Shown: positions 9,026 to 15,520 of the stretch, piece by piece
How the letters are laid out: each line of letters opens with the position of its first letter
How positions within the stretch are numbered: the first letter of the stretch is position 1
Assembly (NCBI GenBank): GCA_030715195.1
Contig: JAUYVI010000002.1
Span: 372,001-436,000 of the forward strand
Length of the DNA stretch: 64,000 bases
Source: Dongia sedimenti
Lineage (GTDB): Bacteria; Pseudomonadota; Alphaproteobacteria; Dongiales; Dongiaceae
Direction of reading: 5' to 3'
Translations under genes and position numbers: made by a program
The notes under the pieces: model-generated
The model's input: only the letters and a program-made list of their open reading frames with translations
Database searches by the model: none
What the model was told of the DNA's origin: nothing

Positions 9026-10434
9026 GTGCCGGCCTCGCCCGGGGCTTTCTGCTCGGCAGCCTCGTCATAGGGCATGTCGACGATGGCGGCGAGTTCCCGG
9101 TAACCGCTTTCGAGATCGGAACGCTCGTTCTTGCGCTGGGTGAGGAACTTTTCCAGCGCCGGGCGAAGCTCGATCGCCTTGTCCACCGTCGGGTCGGTGC
9201 CGCGGCGATAGGCGCCGAGCCGGATCAACTCCGCCATGTCGTCATAGACCGACATGTTCTGGCGGGCGACCCGGATCATGTCGTTCTGCTGGTCGCTATT
9301 GCAATTCGGCATGGTGCGCGACAGCGAGCGCAGCACATTGATCGCCGGATAGCGCCCTCTTTCGGCAATGGCGCGTTCGAGCACGATATGGCCGTCGAGG
9401 ATGCCGCGGCAGGCATCGGCCACCGGCTCGTCGTGGTCGTCGCCTTCGACCAGCACGGTGAAGAGGCCGGTGATGCTGCCCGAGCCGACCAGGCCCGGAC
9501 CGGCCCGCTCCAGGAGCCGCGGCAGGCCGGCGAAGACCGAGGGTGTGTAGCCCTTGCTGGCCGGCGGCTCGCCGGCCGAGAGGCCGATCTCGCGCAAGGC
9601 CATGGCGAAACGGGTGACCGAATCCATCATGCAGAGCACGTCGCGGCCCTGGTCGCGGAAGAATTCGGCGAGGGTCAGGGTCATCTGCGCCGCCTGGCGG
9701 CGCAGCAGCGGCGATTCGTCCGAGGTCGCGACGATGACGACACTGCGCGCGAGGCCTTCCGGACCAAGCTCGTCCTCGATGAATTCCTGGACCTCGCGGC
9801 CGCGCTCGCCGATCAAGCCGATCACGTTCACGTCCAGCGAGGTGTATTTGGCCATCATCGACATCGTCACCGACTTGCCGATGCCGGAAGCCGCGAAGAT
9901 GCCGAGGCGCTGGCCCTTGCAGACCGTCGTGAAGGTGTTGATGGCGCGGACCCCGAGGTCGATCTTGCCGCCGACCCGGGCGCGCAGATGCGCCGGCGGC
10001 GGCGCGTTGCGGATCCGGCAGGGCTTGTGGCCAAGCGGCAGCGGACCCTTGCCGTCGATCGGCTCGCCGAGCGCGTTCACCACCCGACCGAGCCAGGCAT
10101 TGGCCGGCCGGATCGCCGGTTCGTCATGGACCAGCATCGCCCGGCTGCCGAGGCCGACCCCGTCCAGCGAGCCGAAGGACATGGCGAGGGCCCGGCCGTC
10201 GCGGAAGCCCACCACCTCGCTCGGGACCCGGCTGCCCGTCCGATCGACCAGATCGACGCGCGAGCCGATGGAAAGGGACTCCTCGAGGCCGGCGATCTCG
10301 ACCAGCATGCCCAGAATCGCAGCAACCTTGCCGTAGACGGACACGTCCGGCACGCGGGCCAGTTCCCGCAGCAATGGTTGAAATGTGTCGATCAAGGTAT
10401 GCCGTAGCGCCAGCCGGGTTTCCGATGGGGCCAA
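9022..10434 (-). CDS. fliI: Flagellum-specific ATP synthase FliI
   Basis: Hexameric ATPase of the flagellar type III export apparatus, related to F1-beta. The Walker A motif AASGIGKS is near residues 181-188. Downstream are the family blocks GERGREVQEF, LCMMDSVTRFAMALREIGLS and GRYPAINVLRSLSR. The 470 residues fit FliI. The longest frame starts with a TTG at 10434 that has AAGG directly against it, too close to be ideal; an internal TTG about 13 codons on is possible, so the exact start is uncertain. It is divergent from ctrA across 195 bp containing an exact CtrA box. Confidence 0.95.
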   Translation of the reverse strand: MAPSETRLALRHTLIDTFQPLLRELARVPDVSVYGKVAAILGMLVEIAGLEESLSIGSRVDLVDRTGSRVPSEVVGFRDGRALAMSFGSLDGVGLGSRAMLVHDEPAIRPANAWLGRVVNALGEPIDGKGPLPLGHKPCRIRNAPPPAHLRARVGGKIDLGVRAINTFTTVCKGQRLGIFAASGIGKSVTMSMMAKYTSLDVNVIGLIGERGREVQEFIEDELGPEGLARSVVIVATSDESPLLRRQAAQMTLTLAEFFRDQGRDVLCMMDSVTRFAMALREIGLSAGEPPASKGYTPSVFAGLPRLLERAGPGLVGSGSITGLFTVLVEGDDHDEPVADACRGILDGHIVLERAIAERGRYPAINVLRSLSRTMPNCNSDQQNDMIRVARQNMSVYDDMAELIRLGAYRRGTDPTVDKAIELRPALEKFLTQRKNERSDLESGYRELAAIVDMPYDEAAEQKAPGEAGT

Positions 10435-10450
10435 CCTTAGACAAACGGCG

Positions 10451-10465
10451 TTAACCCTCGGTTAA
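10451..10465. promoter_or_regulatory. CtrA binding box between fliI and ctrA
   Basis: TTAA-CCCTCGG-TTAA matches the CtrA consensus TTAA-N7-TTAA exactly. It lies 17 bp upstream of the annotated fliI start and 165 bp upstream of ctrA. It could serve autoregulation of ctrA, control of fliI-fliJ, or both. If it overlaps a -35 for fliI, the true fliI start must lie further into the gene. Confidence 0.75.
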
Positions 10466-10546
10466 TGCTGGCAGGGGAGAATGTCTTAACTTTCCGGACA
10501 AATCAGCCACTTAGGAAGAAAGTCTGGTGAGACCCGGCGGGCCACG

Positions 10547-10582
10547 GAATCCTTTACATTTGGCCGCCCAAATGGTTAATAT
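10547..10582 (+). promoter_or_regulatory. Probable ctrA promoter with GANTC site and operator-like dyad
   Basis: GAATC (10547-10551), a GANTC site of the type methylated by CcrM, directly precedes a -35-like TTTACA (10553-10558). An 18-bp spacer leads to a -10-like TAATAT (10577-10582). Inside the spacer is the perfect dyad CATTTGG-N4-CCAAATG (10557-10574). The start codon is 47 nt downstream of the -10. A GANTC near the -35 is the layout known from the methylation-sensitive ctrA P1 promoter of Caulobacter. Confidence 0.6.
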
Positions 10583-10629
10583 TCACAGGGTCACACCGGT
10601 GGCAAAATAGTGCACGAAAGGGTGCAGCC

Positions 10630-11340
10630 ATGCGCGTGCTGTTAGTCGAAGACGATACCAATACCGCCAAGAGCATCGAGCTGATGCTGAAAGCGGAAGG
10701 TTACATCGTGGATTCGACGAATCTCGGCGAAGACGGGCTCGAGATCGGTAAGCTCTATGATTATGACATCATCCTGCTCGATCTCATGCTGCCCGACATC
10801 GACGGGTACGAGGTGTTGCGACGGCTCAGGAGTTCGCGCGTTAACACGCCGATCCTGATCCTCTCGGGCCTCTCGGAGCTCGACAGCAAGATCAAGGGTC
10901 TCGGCTTCGGCGCCGACGACTACCTGACCAAGCCGTTCGACCGCCGCGAACTGATTGCCCGCATCCAGGCGATCGTCCGCCGCTCCAAGGGTCATTCGGA
11001 TTCGGTCATCAAGACCGGCAAGCTGGTGGTCAATCTCGACACCCGTACCGTCGAGGTGAGCGGCTCGCCGCTCCATCTCACCGGCAAGGAGTACGGCATT
11101 CTCGAGCTCCTCAGCCTCCGCAAGGGCACCACCCTGACGAAGGAAATGTTCCTGAACCATCTCTACGGTGGGATGGACGAGCCGGAGCTGAAGATCATCG
11201 ATGTCTTCGTTTGCAAGCTCCGCAAGAAACTCTCCACTTCAACCGGCGGCGAAAACTACATCGAGACGGTCTGGGGCCGCGGCTATGTGCTGCGCGATCC
11301 CGAAACCGCCGGCCAGCCGGCCAAGGCCGAGAGCGCCTAA
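10630..11340 (+). CDS. ctrA: Cell-cycle response regulator CtrA
   Basis: OmpR-family response regulator that controls motility and cell-cycle genes in alphaproteobacteria, phosphorylated by the CckA-ChpT relay. The receiver has acidic residues EDD at 7-9, phosphoacceptor D51 in [11 protein letters not shown] and the conserved Lys in YLTKPF. The C-terminal winged helix has the near-invariant CtrA blocks [19 protein letters not shown] and [11 protein letters not shown]. The length, 236 residues, is normal. chpT and the chemotaxis genes lie about 8 kb away. The gene ends 19 nt before a strong hairpin. Confidence 0.97.
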   Translation: MRVLLVEDDTNTAKSIELMLKAEGYIVDSTNLGEDGLEIGKLYDYDIILLDLMLPDIDGYEVLRRLRSSRVNTPILILSGLSELDSKIKGLGFGADDYLTKPFDRRELIARIQAIVRRSKGHSDSVIKTGKLVVNLDTRTVEVSGSPLHLTGKEYGILELLSLRKGTTLTKEMFLNHLYGGMDEPELKIIDVFVCKLRKKLSTSTGGENYIETVWGRGYVLRDPETAGQPAKAESA

Positions 11341-11359
11341 GCCGAATATCTCAATTCGC

Positions 11360-11391
11360 GACAATGCCCGGGCGAGAGCCCGGGCATTGTC
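11360..11391 (+). terminator. Rho-independent-type terminator of ctrA
   Basis: A perfect 14-bp stem (GACAATGCCCGGGC / GCCCGGGCATTGTC) with a GAGA tetraloop is followed by ATTTTG. It begins 19 nt after the ctrA stop codon. A second small hairpin, CCGCCAC-GCT-GTGGCGG, lies at 11450-11466. Confidence 0.85.
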
Positions 11392-11548
11392 ATTTTGGGC
11401 TCCCGCGATCCGTCTCCTGCCGTAGTCCGGGCGCCGGATTCTGTGACGCCCGCCACGCTGTGGCGGATTTGCGCTGGCCGATATCGGTACCAACCGTAAG
11501 ACTTGGACCGCCCAGAGTCGGGGGTAGATGGCGGGATGGGTTCAGCAC

Positions 11549-12520
11549 ATGTCGATGATTGAAGCAGCGTCGGTTCGCCTGTCCACGATCTTGTGCGGCC
11601 TCGCGGTCGCCCTGCTCGCCTCTGCTCCGGCTTCGGCCGACCCTTTCTCTCCCGCCAAATCCAAAGCGACACTCACCGTCACGTATACGCTGAAAGGCGG
11701 CGGCACCGATCGGCCCGAATCCCACGAGCGGGAGGTCATCTGGTCGGTGGACGAGCACTACGAGATCACGGCGACCATGGTCGCCGAGAAACCATCGGGC
11801 TTCGGCAGCTTCCACAAGCCCGATGCCGCCGAGCAAGCCGGCATGGCGCAGCGCCAAGCCGCCGCCGAGGCCGGCGCCCAGAACATGCAGAGCATGATGG
11901 AGATGGCGCAGGCCATCATGGCGAAATGCGGCGAGGATGAAGCCTGCATCCAGCAGGAAACGATCAAGATGAGCCAGCAGATCGACCCCAACGACCCGAA
12001 ACTGAAGGCCACCAAGCAGAACATCGAGACCGCGAGCGCGATGCCAGGCGACCGCTATCAGGTGTTTTCCGCGGGCCCACAGACCGGAACCTACACGATC
12101 GCCGGCAAGGCTCACGAAGCCTATTTCGATGCCGCCTGCTCGCTCAAGAACCAGACGCCCTGCGCGTTCGACAGCACCGTGAGCGGCACAGGCAGGCTCA
12201 CCGACGGCAACGGCAACACCTCGATGATGACCGGCGCCCTCGCCGAGATCGACAGCCAGAGCGGATCGCTCGTCTTCCAGATACCGAGGCCGGGCATCGC
12301 CGCGGCAAAGCGCACCGTGACCTCCAAGAACCCCGAGGTCAAAACCGGTACCTTTGACGAGATCCGCACCTTGAAGGCCGAAAAACTCTACGGCGAGCAG
12401 ATCACCGTGTCCTGCGGCGCATGCCGCAGCGCCAGTGGCACGATCACGCGCGACGTCGAGGATGAGTTTCTCGGCCGTCCGGCGAAGCTGGTGATCGACT
12501 GGAAGTTTTCGCGGCCGTAA
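11549..12520 (+). CDS. Secreted protein of unknown function
   Basis: About 323 residues with a clear signal peptide (LCGLAVALLASAPASA). The mature part has an N-terminal beta-rich stretch (SKATLTVTYTLKGGG), a central Met/Gln/Ala-rich helical segment (about 100-150 in the precursor) and a C-terminal beta-rich domain containing paired cysteines (SCGACRSASG). No family is recognised. A start at 11528 is also open, but 11549 has GGGATGGG at reasonable spacing and leaves a cleaner signal peptide. It converges on cheR with no intergenic base. Confidence 0.65.
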   Translation: MSMIEAASVRLSTILCGLAVALLASAPASADPFSPAKSKATLTVTYTLKGGGTDRPESHEREVIWSVDEHYEITATMVAEKPSGFGSFHKPDAAEQAGMAQRQAAAEAGAQNMQSMMEMAQAIMAKCGEDEACIQQETIKMSQQIDPNDPKLKATKQNIETASAMPGDRYQVFSAGPQTGTYTIAGKAHEAYFDAACSLKNQTPCAFDSTVSGTGRLTDGNGNTSMMTGALAEIDSQSGSLVFQIPRPGIAAAKRTVTSKNPEVKTGTFDEIRTLKAEKLYGEQITVSCGACRSASGTITRDVEDEFLGRPAKLVIDWKFSRP

Positions 12521-13381
12521 TCAGGCGCGAAGCGCGCCGGGTGCGGCGGGCTTGGTCGCGGGCGCGGCCTGACCCGTGGTCAGGCCATAGACGCCGCGCT
12601 GGCCGGCGAGGAGCTGGAACTTGTCGGTGATGCCGAGCACCGTCTCGGCGCCGCCGAGGAACAGGTAGCCGTCATTCGGCATCAGCCCGGCGATGTTGTT
12701 CAGGATCTTGGCCTTGGTCGGCTGGTCGAAATAGATCAGCACGTTGCGGCAGAACACGACGTCGAACTTGCCGAGCGACCGCGGGTCGTTCAGCAGGTTG
12801 AATTCCTTGTACTGCACCATGCTGCGGATCTTCTGATTGATCTGCCAGCGATCGCCGACCTGGGTGAAGTATTTGACCAACAGGTTGATCGGCAGGCCGC
12901 GCTGCGCCTCGAACTGCGAATAGATGCCTTCGCGCGCGCGGTCGAGAATCTCGGTCGACAGATCGGTGCCGAGGATCTCGATCTTCCAGCCGCTGAGCTG
13001 GGCCGCCATCTCGGACAGGATCATCGCCAGCGAGTAGCACTCCTGGCCGCTCGAGGCCGCGGCGCTCCAGATCCGGATCTGCTTGTTGGGGCGCGCCGCC
13101 ATCAGGGTGGGGAGCACGATCTGCTTGAACTGGTCGAACGGCTTGGTGTCGCGGAAGAAGAAGGACTCGTTCGTGGTCATCGCCTCGACCACGTCCTTGA
13201 TCACGGCCTCGTCGCTCTTGACGCGGATCAGGCGGACCAGGTCCTCGAACGAGGCGAGCTTGTATTTGCGGGCGACCGGCAGCAGGCGGCTTTCGAGCAG
13301 GTAGGCCTTGTCGTTGCCGAGCACCAGGCCGGAGCGCTGCCTCAGGATTTGACAGATGAAATCGAAATCCGTCACCGTCAT
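12521..13381 (-). CDS. cheR: Chemotaxis protein methyltransferase CheR
   Basis: SAM-dependent methyltransferase that methylates glutamates of chemoreceptors, opposing CheB. The 286-residue protein has an N-terminal helical domain (DFDFICQILRQRSGLVLGNDK), the SAM-binding block IWSAAASSGQECYSLAM and the FDVVFCRNVLIYFD block. The start at 13381 overlaps the cheB stop by 4 nt (ATGA); the longer open frame to 13486 runs inside cheB and lacks family similarity. A short Ala/Pro-rich tail ends the protein. It is the last gene of the chemotaxis operon. Confidence 0.95.
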   Translation of the reverse strand: MTVTDFDFICQILRQRSGLVLGNDKAYLLESRLLPVARKYKLASFEDLVRLIRVKSDEAVIKDVVEAMTTNESFFFRDTKPFDQFKQIVLPTLMAARPNKQIRIWSAAASSGQECYSLAMILSEMAAQLSGWKIEILGTDLSTEILDRAREGIYSQFEAQRGLPINLLVKYFTQVGDRWQINQKIRSMVQYKEFNLLNDPRSLGKFDVVFCRNVLIYFDQPTKAKILNNIAGLMPNDGYLFLGGAETVLGITDKFQLLAGQRGVYGLTTGQAAPATKPAAPGALRA

Positions 13382-14523
13382 GCCGCCGACCTCATCAGGG
13401 CCTTCTTGACATAGGCCCCGATCTCGTTGAGCGGCAGCACCGCAGTGCAGAGCCCGGCCGATGCGACGGCACCCGGCATGCCCCAAACGACACTGCTGGC
13501 CTCATCCTGCGCGATGACCGTGCTTCCTGCGTTGACGAGTTCCCGTGCTCCCTTCAAGCCATCCTGCCCCATTCCGGTCAGCATGACAAACAGGGTGCGG
13601 TTGCCATAGGCCTTGGCGATCGAGCGCAGCATGGGATCGACGGCCGGGCGGCAGAAGTTCTCGGGCGGATTCTTGTTAAGCCGGACCACCAAGCCGGCAC
13701 CCTGGCCCTCCACCGTCATGTGGAAGTCGCCCGGGGCGACATAGATGCGCCCGGGAACAGCGGCCTCGCCGTCCTTGGCCTCGGCCGCCGGCATCCCGGA
13801 AGCTTGCGCAAGATGCTCGGCGAGAATGGTGGTGAAGGTCGCCGGCATGTGCTGGGTCACGAAGACCGGCATGCGCTCAACCCGGCCCAAGGCGCGGAAC
13901 ACCGCGAACAGCGCTTGCGGTCCGCCGGTCGAGGAACCGATCGCCAGGCAATCGACCTTGCCCGGCAACACGGCTTGCGGACGCAGCGTGACCGCGCCGG
14001 GATACAGTTTCTTCGGCGGCGGCGGGATGTTGCTGCCCGGCGCGGCAGCCGAACCGGGCGGCAGCCCGCGCTTGCGGCGCGCGACCAAGCCCCAGCTCTT
14101 CACCTTCTCGACCAGATCGCGCTTGAAATCGCCGGCGGTGCTGATGCCGGTCGTGGTGGTGGGCTTCGGCAGGTAGTCGGCGGCGCCCAACGACAGCGCC
14201 TTCATGCTGACCGAAGCGCCCTTCAGGGTCAGGGTCGAGGCCATGATCACCTGGACGCCGGGCCGCGCTTCCAAGAGCTTCGGCAGCGCGGTCAACCCGT
14301 CCATCACCGGCATTTCGATGTCGAGCACGATGACGTCGATATCGGTGCGCTTCAGAGCATCGACCGCGGCCTGGCCGTTGCCGACGGTCGACATCACCTT
14401 GATCTCGGCGTCGGTTTCCAGAGTCTTGGTCAGCAGGCCGCGAATAACCGCGGAGTCGTCCACCACCATAACCCGATATGGTCCGCCGCCGGTCGCGACT
14501 GCTGGTTTGGTTTCAGGTCGCAT
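13378..14523 (-). CDS. cheB: Chemoreceptor glutamate methylesterase CheB
   Basis: Response regulator-methylesterase that demethylates and deamidates chemoreceptors. The receiver domain has D68 in VLDIEMPVMDG. The C-terminal hydrolase has S198 in GSSTGG, H225 in TQHMPA and D321 in TGMGQDG, the expected catalytic triad. A Pro-rich linker (about 150-190) separates the two. Its length of 381 residues is normal. It lies between cheY and cheR, with ATGA coupling to cheR. Confidence 0.96.
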   Translation of the reverse strand: MRPETKPAVATGGGPYRVMVVDDSAVIRGLLTKTLETDAEIKVMSTVGNGQAAVDALKRTDIDVIVLDIEMPVMDGLTALPKLLEARPGVQVIMASTLTLKGASVSMKALSLGAADYLPKPTTTTGISTAGDFKRDLVEKVKSWGLVARRKRGLPPGSAAAPGSNIPPPPKKLYPGAVTLRPQAVLPGKVDCLAIGSSTGGPQALFAVFRALGRVERMPVFVTQHMPATFTTILAEHLAQASGMPAAEAKDGEAAVPGRIYVAPGDFHMTVEGQGAGLVVRLNKNPPENFCRPAVDPMLRSIAKAYGNRTLFVMLTGMGQDGLKGARELVNAGSTVIAQDEASSVVWGMPGAVASAGLCTAVLPLNEIGAYVKKALMRSAA

Positions 14524-14554
14524 CCCTGGTACCGAAGCCTTTTACTTATTAACG

Positions 14555-14920
14555 TTAAAGAAGTCCGACTTGGCTGAACTTCGACTCGATGATCTCGCTG
14601 TCGAAGGGCTTCATGATGTACTCGTTGGCGCCCGCGCTGATCGCCTCCTGGATGTGCTGGATGTCGTTCTCGGTGGTGCAGAACACCACGACCGGGGTCT
14701 GGCCGCCGGGCATCTGGCGGAGATTGCGCAGGAAGTCGATGCCGCTCATGACCGGCATGTTCCAGTCGAGCAGGATCGCGTCCGGCATCCGCTTCAGGCA
14801 CTGGTCCATGGCGGTCTGGCCGTTATCCGCTTCCTCGATCGCGAAATTGAGGCCCTCAATGATCTTGCGGGCCACCATCCGAACGACCTTGGAATCATCG
14901 ACGATCAAGCACGACTTCAT
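14555..14920 (-). CDS. cheY: Chemotaxis response regulator CheY
   Basis: Single-domain receiver of 121 residues that carries the CheA signal to the flagellar motor switch. It has the acidic pair D8/D9, phosphoacceptor D52 (ILLDWNMPVMSG), Thr in FCTTEND and K104 in IMKPFDSE. The 31-nt gap to cheB and the 96-nt gap to cheW fit an operon. The sequence is of the PatA/CheY type common in alphaproteobacterial che clusters. Confidence 0.94.
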   Translation of the reverse strand: MKSCLIVDDSKVVRMVARKIIEGLNFAIEEADNGQTAMDQCLKRMPDAILLDWNMPVMSGIDFLRNLRQMPGGQTPVVVFCTTENDIQHIQEAISAGANEYIMKPFDSEIIESKFSQVGLL

Positions 14921-15016
14921 AAGCGCAGTCTCCGTCTGCCGATCGGGCTAACCGGGGTCCTCATCTCGTCCCGTTCACCCGCAGCGTCCCCTCAAACGAC
15001 GATCACACTTGAAACG

Positions 15017-15520
15017 CTAAGCGGCGTCCGCCCGGTTGCCGAAGTTCAGGAGCGACGAAACGCTGAGGACCACGAGCAGGGAATCGTTCAGACGATATAT
15101 CCCATCCGAGAACTCGCGCAATCTCGGATTGAGGGTGGGCGGATTCCGTTGATAATCCCGGGTTTCAAGGCTCAGGACTTCGCCGACGCTGTCCACCAGC
15201 AGGCTGTAGAGCTCGCCTTCATGCTCGACCACGACCGACATCGCGGCCTTGTCGTTCTCGCGCTTCGGCAGACCCAGACGCAGCCGCACATCGACCGCGG
15301 TGACGATCCGGCCGCGCAGGTTCAGCGAACCCGCGACCTCGACCGGCGCCAGCGGCACGCGGGTGATGGTCTGCGACCCCAGCACGTCCTGAACCTTCAG
15401 GACCGGGATGCCGAACAGCTGCCCGCCGATCGACATGGTCACGTAGTCGCGGTTATCGCTGGATCCGACCTTGGCGCCGTTCGCGGCGGCTTCGGGTTCG
15501 GCTTCGACGTTCCTGCTCAT
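15017..15520 (-). CDS. cheW: Chemotaxis coupling protein CheW
   Basis: Adaptor linking chemoreceptors to CheA. The 167-residue protein has a disordered Ala/Glu-rich N-terminus of about 22 residues, then one CheW domain (YVTMSIGGQLFGIPVLKVQDVL, NLRGRIVTAVDVRLRLGLP, VDSVGEVLSL). Its start overlaps the cheA stop by 4 nt. It is a standard member of the operon. Confidence 0.95.
   Translation of the reverse strand: MSRNVEAEPEAAANGAKVGSSDNRDYVTMSIGGQLFGIPVLKVQDVLGSQTITRVPLAPVEVAGSLNLRGRIVTAVDVRLRLGLPKRENDKAAMSVVVEHEGELYSLLVDSVGEVLSLETRDYQRNPPTLNPRLREFSDGIYRLNDSLLVVLSVSSLLNFGNRADAA

Noticed and set aside
13382-13486. N-terminal extension of cheR
   Set aside because: These 35 residues lie inside cheB and lack CheR similarity. 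The ATGA overlap at 13381 gives the normal CheR start.
14549-14558. TTAACGTTAA as a CtrA site between cheY and cheB
   Set aside because: The two TTAA halves are 2 bp apart, not 7, and the site overlaps the cheY stop codon.
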